Source: Nitrosomonas sp. JL21
Lineage (GTDB): Bacteria; Pseudomonadota; Gammaproteobacteria; Burkholderiales; Nitrosomonadaceae
NCBI RefSeq assembly: GCF_009833095.1
Contig: NZ_QRCB01000053.1
Location: forward strand, 1-64,000
Length of the DNA: 64,000 bases
Reading direction: 5' to 3'
Positions 18,478-28,900 of this stretch are shown here, one piece after another (positions within the stretch are counted from its first letter, which is position 1; every line of letters begins with the position of its first letter). The position numbers and the translations under genes are program-made. The notes below the pieces were generated by a model. The model was given only the letters and a program-made list of their open reading frames with translations, searched no databases and was not told the DNA's origin.

Positions 18478-19830
18478 TCAGTTCTGAGACTGAACACGTT
18501 GAGGTTTGAAATAAGTCGCTACATTCCTCAAGTCATCCAGTACCAATGTGCCGGCGGCGAACTGTAACCGAAGATAAGCCAATAAATAGTTATAGCGAGC
18601 CTGAGCTAAGTCACGTCGCGCAGTATGAAGTTGTTCCTGCGCATCGAGAAGGTTTAAATTGATGCGTATTCCTCCGAGTATGCTTTTCTGGGTAGCATCT
18701 ACTAATAGTTCTGCAGATTTAACCCCCATCTCAAGAGACTCAATTTTTTTGACGCTACTCAAGAGAAGGTTATATTGTTTTCGCAGCTCTACCAGTATCT
18801 TGTCGGTGATTGCGTTTAAATCAGCTTCTGCGCGAGCATGATTGGCCTTGGCCTGAGCGGTGGTTGCATTGACACGACCGCCTGAGTATAACGGGAAATT
18901 AATTTCGACGCCTACGGTTCCCAGACTGACATCACGGTCCTGCGTAATGAAAGAACCAGCTTTGTTGCGAGTCAAACTGGCAACGAAATCTACTCGCGGG
19001 GCATGTCCGGCATGACTTTTCCTGATTTCCTCTTTCCCTGAGGCGACAGCGTGTCGTTGAGTTACCAGTTCAGCATTACGTTCCAGGGCCATCTCATACC
19101 AAGTATCATAATCTTGTAATTGAATGGCGCGGGAGCTGAATTGCTCGGACAGTTGATCCAATTGAGTAATTTTTTGACCGACAATAGCCTCAAGCTTAAG
19201 TTGTGCAACCTCAAATTCATCTTTTGCTTCGATTACGCGGGCTTGTGCAATGGCATATTTCGATTGCGTTTCCAGTACATCGGTCGTAGTTCCCTCGCCT
19301 TTTTGCAGCATGCGTTCATTGACGCGTTTGAGCTCTTCAAGTGAGTTGAGTTGCGTTTCAGCCAATCTGGCACGCTCTTGAGTCAATAAGGCATCGACAT
19401 AGGCTTCGACCAATCGTACGACAAGCTCCTGGCTTCGGCCGGTAAATTTGGCACGGCTTGAATCAGCCTGCGCTTTTCCTTGTCGGTAACCTGCGAGTGC
19501 TTCCATATTGATGATCGGTTGGCGCAAGGACAACGTACTCACCTGACTATCAAAATTGAGAGGGCCGGTTGCATTGTTTTGTGTAATCGTTCCAGAGCTG
19601 GTGCTTTGCGAGTGCGTGACTGATAAATTGGGCAGCAGATTTGCAAGCCCGATTTTTTCTGCCTGTTCTCCAGCTTCGCTTTCATGTAGTGCAGAGCGAT
19701 AGGTTGGATCATGGTAGAGGGCGGCCTCATAAGCATCCAGCAGACTCATGGCGTGCACAGCATTCGCTTGTTGGTTGAATAAGAAAATGCAAAGCAGGGC
19801 AATGAATTTCCGATGTGTAAAAGGCATCAT
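18478..19830 (-). CDS. TolC-family outer membrane channel of type I secretion
   Basis: Outer-membrane exit duct for type I secretion. The 450-residue product has a signal peptide (cleaved after about NQQANA or VHA) and the two outer-membrane efflux repeats of TolC, with MSLLDAYEAALYHDPTYRSALHE at the mature start and GGIRINLNLLDAQEQLHTARRDLAQARYNYLLAYLRLQFAAG near the end. It is the last gene of the set, two bases after the membrane fusion protein gene, so it is translated from the same message. Position with an ATPase and fusion protein marks it as a dedicated exporter rather than a general efflux TolC. Confidence 0.92.
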   Translation of the reverse strand: MMPFTHRKFIALLCIFLFNQQANAVHAMSLLDAYEAALYHDPTYRSALHESEAGEQAEKIGLANLLPNLSVTHSQSTSSGTITQNNATGPLNFDSQVSTLSLRQPIINMEALAGYRQGKAQADSSRAKFTGRSQELVVRLVEAYVDALLTQERARLAETQLNSLEELKRVNERMLQKGEGTTTDVLETQSKYAIAQARVIEAKDEFEVAQLKLEAIVGQKITQLDQLSEQFSSRAIQLQDYDTWYEMALERNAELVTQRHAVASGKEEIRKSHAGHAPRVDFVASLTRNKAGSFITQDRDVSLGTVGVEINFPLYSGGRVNATTAQAKANHARAEADLNAITDKILVELRKQYNLLLSSVKKIESLEMGVKSAELLVDATQKSILGGIRINLNLLDAQEQLHTARRDLAQARYNYLLAYLRLQFAAGTLVLDDLRNVATYFKPQRVQSQN

Positions 19831-19832
19831 TG

Positions 19833-21191
19833 CTACTCTTCACTCATGGACGAATGAACACGATCCAGAATCGGTTTGAATAAATAACTCATCAATGATC
19901 GTTCGCCTGTCTTAACAAAGATTTCTACGGGCATACCTGCGCGAATTTGATGATCTGTCAGCATTCTTAAACCTTCCGGTGTCACTCTGGCCTTAATGGT
20001 ATAGTAAGGCAATCCACTTTTCTCATCAGTCAGACGGTCAGCAGAAACATGAGTGACGAGACCTGGAATGTTGGGTGTTTTTTTCTGGTTGAGTGCGGAA
20101 AAGATGAGATCGACCGGCAATTCTGGATGGACTTTATCAATCAGATGCACAGGAACTTGTCCTGTCACAATCAGCGTATCGTCGCTGGGCACAATGTCCA
20201 TTAATTTGAAACCAGCTCCAATGACCCCTCCTTCGGTGAATACATTCATACCTACGATCGTTCCATCAACAGGTGCCTTGACTTCAACATTGGCCAATTC
20301 GAAATCCTGTCCATTCAACCGATTTTGTAATGACTCCGCTTCTCGCTTGATATCTGATAATTGTTGCCGGACTTCTTTCTGATACTCCTGTTGACGATGG
20401 ATGCGACGCTGTTGAAGCTCTGAAATTTGACGCTGCGTACGCCCTATATTACCGATGTCGGCGGAGATTTCCCCGGACAATTGAGTGTAGGTGCGTTCCA
20501 GTTCCAGGACACGGTTGCGCGGAACAAAGCCATCAGTCGCAAGATCGCGCATGTTGATGAGTTGTTCTTCCAAAAATTTGGATTGTTGGAGTTTACTGGA
20601 TTTGGATGCTTCGAGTCCGCGTAATTGTACTTTTAGACCGGCAATATTTTCATCCAATGCGGCTATTTCATGCTGCAATGACAATCGGCGTGATAGAAAT
20701 AATTGATTTTGTATGATGATATTATTGGTGACGCGACTATCATTTTGTACCGATAGCAACTCGGGCGGAAAACTGATTTCGTTTTTTCCATCACGTTCTG
20801 CTAGCAGACGGGCTTCGGTAGCATGCGCAGCCATAAGCTGGGTACGGGTGATTTCGGCTTGCGCCTTGATTTGCACATCATTCATGCGAACCAGTATCTG
20901 TCCCATGTTTACATGATCGCCTTCTTTTACCAAGATCTTTTCAATGATTCCGCCGGTTTGGTGCTGAACGGCCTGCAGATGTCGAGAGACAGTGACAGTG
21001 CCCGGGACTGGCACACCTTTATCGATCGGTGCAAGTGTAGCCCATAGAACAAATCCGCCAAATCCAGCCAGAACAATCCACCATCCTAATCGTGTATAGT
21101 GAGTTTCATCGGTTTCCACCCGATGTGAGCTTGAGCTATCCACTACAGTATTTTCAACAACGATTTCTTTTTCTTCAGAAACGAGCTTCAT
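19833..21191 (-). CDS. HlyD-family membrane fusion protein of type I secretion
   Basis: Periplasmic adaptor linking the inner-membrane ATPase with TolC. The 452-residue product has a short cytoplasmic start, one membrane helix (WWIVLAGFGGFVLWATLAPI, about residues 37-56), a biotinyl-lipoyl-like half (VSRHLQAVQHQTGGIIEKILVKEGDHVNMGQIL), a long coiled coil (about 100-290) and the beta-barrel end with IRAGMPVEIFVKTGERSLMSYLFKP. That ending is typical of the PrtE/LapC/AprE branch. The frame extends to 21221, but the ATG at 21191 has AGGA six bases upstream and is chosen. Confidence 0.93.
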   Translation of the reverse strand: MKLVSEEKEIVVENTVVDSSSSHRVETDETHYTRLGWWIVLAGFGGFVLWATLAPIDKGVPVPGTVTVSRHLQAVQHQTGGIIEKILVKEGDHVNMGQILVRMNDVQIKAQAEITRTQLMAAHATEARLLAERDGKNEISFPPELLSVQNDSRVTNNIIIQNQLFLSRRLSLQHEIAALDENIAGLKVQLRGLEASKSSKLQQSKFLEEQLINMRDLATDGFVPRNRVLELERTYTQLSGEISADIGNIGRTQRQISELQQRRIHRQQEYQKEVRQQLSDIKREAESLQNRLNGQDFELANVEVKAPVDGTIVGMNVFTEGGVIGAGFKLMDIVPSDDTLIVTGQVPVHLIDKVHPELPVDLIFSALNQKKTPNIPGLVTHVSADRLTDEKSGLPYYTIKARVTPEGLRMLTDHQIRAGMPVEIFVKTGERSLMSYLFKPILDRVHSSMSEE

Positions 21192-21245
21192 TATTAGTCC
21201 TGTGAAGGTGGCATTGTGCAATGCATCATCAAAATAGGCATTCTA

Positions 21246-23030
21246 TTAATTCTCCGAATGAACAGAACCATTGGCTGGAGGTGTTTGATCTTGAGATCCC
21301 TGTTTATTGGCATCTTGCTGAGCAATAAGCCCTTTCTGAGCTTGTTGTTGCTTGGTGAGTTTTTCGATGACTTGATTGGTCGGCCCAAACATCTTTGCCG
21401 TTCCATCCTGCAACAATAACAACTTGGTAGTCACGCTGATGATGCTGGTGCGATGAGTGATCAGCACGATGGTTTTCCCGCGTTTGCGCAAATCAATCAA
21501 AGCCGCTAATAAAGCCTGCTCGCCGACGTCATCCAAATTGGAATTCGGTTCATCAAGCACAATCAATGAGGGATCGTCATACATGGTTCTCGCCAAACCG
21601 AGCCGTTGTTTTTGCCCGCCGGATAAGCCTGCGCCGCCATCGCCCAACGGCGTGTCATAACCTTCCGGCATGTTAAGAATCATTTCATGCACGCCTGCAC
21701 GCTTAGCGGCCAAAATAACTTTATCGGCATTAATTTCTCCAAAGCGCGCAATGTTTTCGGAAACGGTGCCGGCAAACAATTCGATATCCTGCGGCAAGTA
21801 ACCGATATGAGGCCCGAGCTCGTCCTTGTTCCATAAGTAAACATCGGCACCATCCAATCTCACTTTTCCAGCGGCGGCTGGCCATACTCCCACCAATAAC
21901 CGTGCGAGCGTAGATTTACCTGATCCGCTTGGGCCGATGATACCTAACACTTCCCCGGCGGCAAGAGAAAAAGATAACCCTTTGATAACGGGAATCTTGC
22001 CACCCGGGGGAATGGCCGTGACATTCTCAACGGTGACCACGCCTCGGGGTTTTGGTAAGGCCATGCCCGCTTCACGAGCTGGATTTTGCTCGAGCAATTT
22101 GGTCAAACGTTCATAAGCGCTGCGGGTGCTGCCAATTTGCTTCCATACACTGATCAATAACTGTACCGGCGCAACTGCCCTGCCCAATAAAATGGAACCG
22201 GCAATCATCATCCCTGGGGTAATGTCGTTATCCAGCACCAATAACGCACCCAATCCCAGCATCAGAGATTGGAGTGCTACAGTAAACGATTTGGATAGTG
22301 CAGTGACAATACCAGCTTTTTCGCTCGCTTCAGCTTGCAAGTTCAGGAAGCGGCTGTGCAATTTGTACCAGCGTGATTGGATATTGGGCAACATGCCCAT
22401 CGCTTCGATGACTTCAGCATTCCGTAAATTATTGGATGCGATATTGGTCGAGGCAATTGCCATGGAATTGGCTTCCGCCAGCGGTTTATGGGAAACTTTT
22501 TCATTGACGTAGGCCAACGTGATGAGTATGGCTGTGCCACATAACGCGAAAACACCGAGGATCGGATGAAACATGAAAATGACGAAGAGATAAATGGGAA
22601 ACCACGGTGCATCAAAGAAAGCGAACAGCGCATTTCCGGTCAGGAATTGGCGTAGATTAGTCAAATCCTTCAACGCTTGGCCCGCATTTCCGTCTCCTTG
22701 TTTCAAGCTTTGCTCAAACGCGGCAGTATATACCCGCCGATTCAACTTCATGTCGAGCTGCGCGCCTACTCTTATCAGTACAAAACTGCGCACATATTCC
22801 AGCGTCCCCATGAATATATAGGCGCCTACCATGATCAGCGTCAGCATTAACAAAGTCATTTCATTCCGGCTGGTCAAAACGCTATCATAGAGCTGCAGCA
22901 TGTAAATGGCTGGCATGAGCATCAACATGTTGATGACCGCACTGAAAACACCTATGTTGCGAAATGTTTTTTTAAAGCCGGTAAGGACTTCAGCAACTTC
23001 ATTATGTGGCGCTTTGAATTTAAATTTCAT
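21246..23030 (-). CDS. Type I secretion ABC transporter permease/ATPase (PrtD-like)
   Basis: Inner-membrane engine of type I secretion: it recognises the C-terminal signal of its substrate and drives export by ATP hydrolysis. The 594-residue product has a membrane domain with about five to six helices (to ~residue 320) and an ATPase domain with GPSGSGKSTLARLLVG (Walker A), LSGGQKQRLGLART (signature), LIVLDEPNSNLDD (Walker B) and the switch His in LITHR. It lacks the N-terminal C39 peptidase or peptidase-like domain of HlyB/LapB, so it is of the PrtD/AprD type that exports RTX proteins. It leads the secretion trio. Confidence 0.94.
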   Translation of the reverse strand: MKFKFKAPHNEVAEVLTGFKKTFRNIGVFSAVINMLMLMPAIYMLQLYDSVLTSRNEMTLLMLTLIMVGAYIFMGTLEYVRSFVLIRVGAQLDMKLNRRVYTAAFEQSLKQGDGNAGQALKDLTNLRQFLTGNALFAFFDAPWFPIYLFVIFMFHPILGVFALCGTAILITLAYVNEKVSHKPLAEANSMAIASTNIASNNLRNAEVIEAMGMLPNIQSRWYKLHSRFLNLQAEASEKAGIVTALSKSFTVALQSLMLGLGALLVLDNDITPGMMIAGSILLGRAVAPVQLLISVWKQIGSTRSAYERLTKLLEQNPAREAGMALPKPRGVVTVENVTAIPPGGKIPVIKGLSFSLAAGEVLGIIGPSGSGKSTLARLLVGVWPAAAGKVRLDGADVYLWNKDELGPHIGYLPQDIELFAGTVSENIARFGEINADKVILAAKRAGVHEMILNMPEGYDTPLGDGGAGLSGGQKQRLGLARTMYDDPSLIVLDEPNSNLDDVGEQALLAALIDLRKRGKTIVLITHRTSIISVTTKLLLLQDGTAKMFGPTNQVIEKLTKQQQAQKGLIAQQDANKQGSQDQTPPANGSVHSEN

Positions 23031-23171
23031 CAGGAAAAAATGTGGATGGAAGAGTGTAGGTACTTACAGCATTAAGCAATGGAGCAACCTATGGATATCA
23101 TAAAAAAGTATCATCTCCTAATTGCGCTGCAGAGTTATCAGCATTGAATCAATTGCAATTATAGTTTTCCA

Positions 23172-24056
23172 CTAGCCATTTTGCCTAGGCAAATCATCGA
23201 CGCTGACGTTAAATGGCCGAGGAACGATGTTCAAATCGCGTTTTGCGTCACACCCATCGAAGATCAAATCCTGATCCATGCGTTTTGCCATGGCCACTGT
23301 CCAGTGCTGGTATCGGGGCAGACAACGTAATCCCCACAGCACGATGCGAAAAAACCAAAGCGGTATCGTAACGATACGAACCATATGACCAAGCGCTTTG
23401 AATATGCGCGTTACCATTTCTCGGTACGATACAGTTTCCCCTCCCGTCAAGTTATAGCAATGATTTGCTACCGAGGGCGTGTTCAATGCGCTGACGCAGG
23501 CTGTCGCAACATCAGCGGCATGAATCGGTTGTCGTAATCCTTGCGCAGATCCGAACACCGGGAAAAATTTAAAACGTTGAATGAACCGTGCGATTTCAGC
23601 GATATTTTTATCGCGCCCGTCGCCATAAATCAGAGTGGGGCGCAAAATGATCCATTCAATATGATGAGTGCTTGCCCAGAATTGTACCTGTTCTTCACCT
23701 GAAATGATTTGGCCGGCAATTTTTTGTTCATTCATATCGCATGAAGTACGTTTTGTGAAGCGACTGGTGGACGATAATACAACAATTCGCCGCGCGCCAT
23801 ATGATAATAAGAGATCGAAATATGCTGGTAATACCCAAATTGGAGCAACACACACCCAAAAAGGAATGTCCTTTTCTGCGATTGTTTTGTTTTCTGAATC
23901 TGAGCAGTTAAGCCGCCGCCATTCAATCTGGGGATGAAGATCAGTCATCGGATCGCGAGAAAAGGCCGTGATGTGCCAGCCCTGTTGCGTCATTTGTCGT
24001 AATAACTGCTCGCCTACCAGGCTGGTGGCGCCTAGTATACCGACCTGTTTATTCAT
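23172..24056 (-). CDS. NAD(P)-binding SDR/epimerase-like protein
   Basis: The 294-residue product starts with a Rossmann motif (VGILGATSLVGEQLL) and looks like an extended/atypical short-chain dehydrogenase of the NAD-dependent epimerase or NmrA-like type, with RPTLIYGDGRDKNIAEIARFI and GETVSYREMVTRIFKALG. A sugar-nucleotide or polysaccharide-tailoring role is inferred from its place among glycosyltransferases. The typical YxxxK catalytic pair is not clear, so enzymatic activity is uncertain. The frame extends to 24131; the ATG at 24056 lies within the end of the next glycosyltransferase gene (8-base overlap) and is chosen. Confidence 0.75.
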   Translation of the reverse strand: MNKQVGILGATSLVGEQLLRQMTQQGWHITAFSRDPMTDLHPQIEWRRLNCSDSENKTIAEKDIPFWVCVAPIWVLPAYFDLLLSYGARRIVVLSSTSRFTKRTSCDMNEQKIAGQIISGEEQVQFWASTHHIEWIILRPTLIYGDGRDKNIAEIARFIQRFKFFPVFGSAQGLRQPIHAADVATACVSALNTPSVANHCYNLTGGETVSYREMVTRIFKALGHMVRIVTIPLWFFRIVLWGLRCLPRYQHWTVAMAKRMDQDLIFDGCDAKRDLNIVPRPFNVSVDDLPRQNG

Positions 24057-24966
24057 GCTTGAACCGGAGCCATTGGTAGATGTCCCGCGCTGCATAGAAT
24101 AGCACGCTGATACCGAAGCGAAGCCATACACCGCCGGTGATCAATCCCATGACGTAGATAGGATAGTGCTGACGAAAGAATTTTTGATAGAAGCGCACCA
24201 TGCCTCTGTGTTTGTGCCAAGCTACAAAGTATGGCCGGGTATGACTGCACGTACCTTGAAAATGGGTTACCGGTGCATTGGGCACAAAAATAATTTTCCA
24301 TTTTTTCTCGCTAAACCGCAGGCATAAATCTAAATCTTCGCAATGTAAGAAGTAGCCTTCATCCCATCCTCCAACAGCATGGATGGCGTCGCGCCTGACC
24401 AGCATGAGCGCGCCCGAAATGGCCTCGACCTCAATCGGCTTGATTGGCAAGGGCTGGGTATGGAGATGGAAATCAAAAAATAAGTGCGGCCAGAATTTCT
24501 GCAGGCGATATAGGCCAAATCCGCGCACAAAAGCGCGCCACGGGGAAGGGATCGCGCGCCGTCCACCCCCTTGTTCCGAACCGTCGGGGTTGATCAAATA
24601 ACCGCCCACCATGCCGATTGCGGAGTTTGATTGCAGGGCTTCCACCATGATCTTCAGTGACTCAGCACTCAACAGGCAATCCGGATTCAGGAAAAGAATA
24701 TACGGTTGCGTTGCCGCAACCATTCCGCGATTGCAACCTGCCGAGAAACCGAGGTTCCTATCCGATAGAATCAATGAAAAACGGCTGTTTTGCGAGAAGC
24801 AACGCCTCAGATTGTCTGAGCTTGAGTCGGCTGATGCATTATCCACTACAATGACTTCTTGCGCTTGTTCAAGCGCTGCCTGAACGCACTGGATAATCAG
24901 TGATCCGGCGTTATGGTTCACGATAACGACACTGACCGGTTGCAAATGCTGCATCGCGGTATTCAT
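24049..24966 (-). CDS. Family 2 glycosyltransferase
   Basis: The 305-residue product is a GT-A fold GT2 enzyme of the WcaA/rhamnosyltransferase type: VSVVIVNHNAG, EVIVVDNASADSS, GFSAGCNRGM, the metal-binding PYILFLNPDC, and the acceptor-side GWDEGYFLHCEDLDLCLRF (ED-x-D motif). The C-terminus has a hydrophobic stretch (GLITGGVWLRFGISVLFYAA) that may sit on the membrane. Substrates cannot be read from the sequence. It is 20 bases downstream of another GT2 gene in the glycan-assembly run. Confidence 0.88.
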   Translation of the reverse strand: MNTAMQHLQPVSVVIVNHNAGSLIIQCVQAALEQAQEVIVVDNASADSSSDNLRRCFSQNSRFSLILSDRNLGFSAGCNRGMVAATQPYILFLNPDCLLSAESLKIMVEALQSNSAIGMVGGYLINPDGSEQGGGRRAIPSPWRAFVRGFGLYRLQKFWPHLFFDFHLHTQPLPIKPIEVEAISGALMLVRRDAIHAVGGWDEGYFLHCEDLDLCLRFSEKKWKIIFVPNAPVTHFQGTCSHTRPYFVAWHKHRGMVRFYQKFFRQHYPIYVMGLITGGVWLRFGISVLFYAARDIYQWLRFKHE

Positions 24967-24985
24967 TGGAGGTTTTCTTGCATTT

Positions 24986-25909
24986 TCAGAGCCTCCCGGA
25001 TTTTTCCCGGAAACCGTCCTTGAGACCTCTGAGCATCATACCGACATTCGCCCTTCTGTTGGGCGACACGATCAGGAAAAACCAGAAAAAACAGAACATC
25101 CGTATCTTGTCAGCGCGTTTCCACGTCGTGGGCATATAAGGGCGCTGCCATAATAGAACGCTATTCCTGAACATATAATAATAACGGAAAGGTTGATGGA
25201 TCGAGATCGATCGCCAGCGGCCCCACCAGACGAGAATGCGCCGTTCCCCCAATGAATGCAGCATGATTGCGTTACAAACGCCATAAATATCAAATCCGTT
25301 GGCTTTTGCCCGAAAACACCATTCGGTATCGATATGATCGATGAATAAATCCTCGTCCATATCGCCAATCCGATCCAGCGCTCCCAACGAAATCAGTGAC
25401 CCGGACGATATGATGAAATCTGCTCGCACGTAATGGAAGGATGATTCACAACGTAGCCGTGTCAGACTCCATGAACCAACGGCAACAAATTCGGATAACC
25501 TGTTGGTCGCATGATCGCGATAGCGCGGGCCGACTGCAGCAACTGATTTTCCCTGTTCCTCCAGGCTCATGAAAGCGGAGTGCAATTCAGCCAGCATATT
25601 TGATTCCGGAACGCTGTCCTGATCCATGAAGAGAACAAAGGCAGCATTTAACTCCTTCGCCAAGGCGATGCCGGCGTTATAGGCTTTGCCCAGCCCATAA
25701 TTTTGCTCGAATGCGATGAGCCTGACATTGTGCCTGTTGGAAATGGGAAGGTACTGCAACATAGCATCGATAGAGGTATTCGAACCATTATCGACCACGA
25801 CGACAGTTTCGGCTTGGGCCAGTAGCTCTTTGAGGCTGGCCAGCAAAGCGCTCTGCTCAGGATTGTAGGTCACGATGACCGGTATGATATCAGCGTTCAA
25901 AGTCTCCAA
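24986..25909 (-). CDS. Family 2 glycosyltransferase (rhamnosyltransferase-like)
   Basis: The 307-residue product has IPVIVTYNPEQSALLASLKELLAQAETVVVVDNGSN, GLGKAYNAGI, AAFVLFMDQDSVP (metal motif D-x-D) and DMDEDLFIDHIDTEWCFRAKANGFDI, the layout of RfbF/RfbN-type rhamnosyltransferases. The start is a TTG at 25909; no ATG lies near. It precedes the other GT2 gene and follows the very large PIG-L/GT2 fusion by 45 bases, so it is likely in the same message. The donor is likely a dTDP-sugar, but this is inferred only from family resemblance. Confidence 0.86.
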   Translation of the reverse strand: METLNADIIPVIVTYNPEQSALLASLKELLAQAETVVVVDNGSNTSIDAMLQYLPISNRHNVRLIAFEQNYGLGKAYNAGIALAKELNAAFVLFMDQDSVPESNMLAELHSAFMSLEEQGKSVAAVGPRYRDHATNRLSEFVAVGSWSLTRLRCESSFHYVRADFIISSGSLISLGALDRIGDMDEDLFIDHIDTEWCFRAKANGFDIYGVCNAIMLHSLGERRILVWWGRWRSISIHQPFRYYYMFRNSVLLWQRPYMPTTWKRADKIRMFCFFWFFLIVSPNRRANVGMMLRGLKDGFREKSGRL

Positions 25910-25954
25910 ACTTGCAATAGGAATTTTTCACGAATCTCCCGATGCTTAACGGCA

Positions 25955-28900
25955 TTAATTCAATATTTCCCGCCGCGGTGGATCTGCCAAGGAAAAATCT
26001 TCCCGATCCAGTGTTAAATTCGGATTGTAAGCGGGATCGTTAAATAATAAATGGCTCCATCGTTGTTTTATGTATTCAATTTCGGTACGAAACCGCGCCA
26101 TTTTTTCTGGTGTGTTTTCATAACCGCGCGTTGCTGATTCATGATGATAAAGCTCGGCGTGAGGTGTCCACACGTTGCGATAACCCGCTTCCAGTAACCG
26201 CAGGCAGAAGTCGACGTCATTGAATGCAACTTGCAGATTCTGTTCTTCCAATCCGCCCACTTGCTCGTAAATGGATTTCCGGACGAGCAGGCAAGCCGCG
26301 GTCACGGCTGAAAGGTTCTGAGTACAACTGACCCGTACAGACTGATCGGCCTTTTGGCGCGGCAGATGTTTGTGAGAATGCGCTGCAATCCCTCCAAGAC
26401 CTAAAATGACGCCGCCATGCTGCAGCGTGTCATCGGGATACCACAGTCTTGCACCAACCGCGCCGACGCCGGGCTGCGCCGCAATCGCAAGCATTTCAGA
26501 TAACCAGTCCGGGGTAATGACTTCCACGTCGTTGTTCAGCAGGCCGACGAACTCACCGCGGGCATGCCGAACGGCATTATTGTTCAGGGCGGAGTAATTG
26601 AAAGGACGGCTATCCCTGAGAATGCGGGCGTGGCCCTTTTCTTCCAATTCGCTGAAGTACTGCAACGTAGCCGCATCATCGGAATTATTATCAACAATGA
26701 GGATGTCATAGTTTTGGTAGGTTGTTTTTTCGATGATGCTCGTAATGCATTGACGAAGCAACTGCACGCCATTTCGGGTCGGTATGATCAATGTCACTGA
26801 GGGCTGATCATTGGGTAGAGCATATCGTACCCGATAGTAAGCACCGTTGGATTCCGCTGTGGCTAGTATTCCCCGGCGTTGAAAATGTTCGTTGAGTGCT
26901 CTGAGTCCGGCCATCTGAACATCTGAATCGATGGTTGATGTGCCGGTCGGATGACTTGGGGCGCGGACATGATAGAGGATGCGGGGAATATGATGAATTT
27001 GTGCAGCAGAAATTCGCTCAATGAAACGTAGCGCCAGATCGTAATCGGCAGCGGCCTCAAATTCAGCCCTGAATCCACCGATTTCTCGCAACAAGTCGGC
27101 GCGAAATATCCCAAGATGAGCAAAAAAATGATGAGAATAGAACAATTCTTGATTCCAGTCACATTTGAAATAAGGAGTTGTTCTTTTGCCTTGCACATCG
27201 AGCTGATCTTCGTCCGAATATATCAACGCAATATCCTGTTTTTTATTCAATACATCCAATATCCAAAACAACGCATCTTCGCTTATTAAGCTATCGGGAT
27301 CGAATAAACCGATCCATTCACCCTGAGCGATGTCGAGCGCGCTATTAACGGCTGAGGCAGTATTAATCTTGTTCGAATGCCAAATTATTTTGATGCGTGC
27401 ATCATGGCGCGTATATTCCTCCAGCAGGGAGCGAATCGAGCCATCGGTGGAATCATTATCTGCAATGCATAATTCCCAATGGGGGTAAATTTGTTTTTGA
27501 ACCGCTTCTATCCATGTTTTTAACCACTCTGGATTTGGGTTATGAATAGCTGCCACCAACGAAATCAATGGTTTCTGTGCAAATTTTTTCAAACGGGCCT
27601 GCAGCTGGGAACGCGATGCATCTGACAATGTGTCATAGCGGCGAGTCCACTCTTGATATGTATCGCCGTCGTTCTGAAGAGATTGCTGCCAAGAGAAGAA
27701 TCGCATCATCCTGTAGGCCAAGGATTTAATCCCTTCTTGTTTCACGATAGCCAGAATTCTGCTGATCAATCCGATGAAACTACCATGGTATTTCAGTGTT
27801 GCGCTGACTTTCTGTGCAAGCGTGCGTATCCACCGGATGGTCAAGACTAATCCTCTCAGCGGACGGGTAATTTTCCAGCTATTGGACATGAGCACTTCTT
27901 GAAGAATCTTCGATTGTTTGATGAATTGCTGATGTTGGCTGGTTATTTCCTGGGCTTGGGTTGTGATTAGCCGTTGCTGGTCGTTGATCTGCTGTTCTTG
28001 GGACAGCAGCCGTTGATTCTGATCGTGAATATGTTGTTCAAGTGTTGTTAATTGCTGTTCTTTGGCTTGTATATAAAGCTGTTGATCTCTGATGTGATGA
28101 TCTTTGGCAAGGTTGAGATGAATGCGTGTCATTAGTTTGGTCAGCTCGTCTTCTCGCAAACGAGGCAGCCATTTTTTGAAAAGTACCAAGCTGGCTTGCT
28201 CGACGATCCGAGGATCGGCATTGACGCCAAAACCCGTTCGTTGAGTAATTCGATAAACCGCACTCAATTTATCAACGAAGAGGAAATCGGTGTGCATGGA
28301 TAGTTGTATCCAAAAATCCCAGTCTTCATACAAATCAAGCGTTTCATCGACGCGACAGCCCAGATCGAGCAATTCCCGCGCAAACAACGCGGCGTGAATG
28401 ACGATATAATTACCCGCGAGGAGCTGTGTACGGTCAAATGAGGAAGAAAATTTTGTCGGCAACGGATTTTTGTGTTCATCGACACACTTTGCCCCACTGT
28501 AAACGAGTTTGACTTCAGGGTGATTTTTAATGGCTTGAGTCAACGCATCGATATGATCTGCTTCAATCCAATCATCATCGTCCAGGAAAATCAGGTAATC
28601 ACCCCTGGCTTCTTGCAGGCCGATGTTGGCGGCCCGGCTGCGGCCCAGGTGCGCTTGATGGTCGACCATTCGCAACGGAAAACGTCCGCACCATTCTCCC
28701 AGATCGCGGTGAGCGTCGCCTTTGGCATTTACCACTACGACTTCGATATGCGAATAGGTTTGCAAGGCGATAGAATCCAGTGCATCGGAGAGTGTGTCGC
28801 GATCCATGCTGCGGATGATGATACTGACCAATGGAATATCACTGCGATCGAGCGCCAATCCTAACTCCGTTTGACGTGCGTGTTCGGATTGATAAAGCTT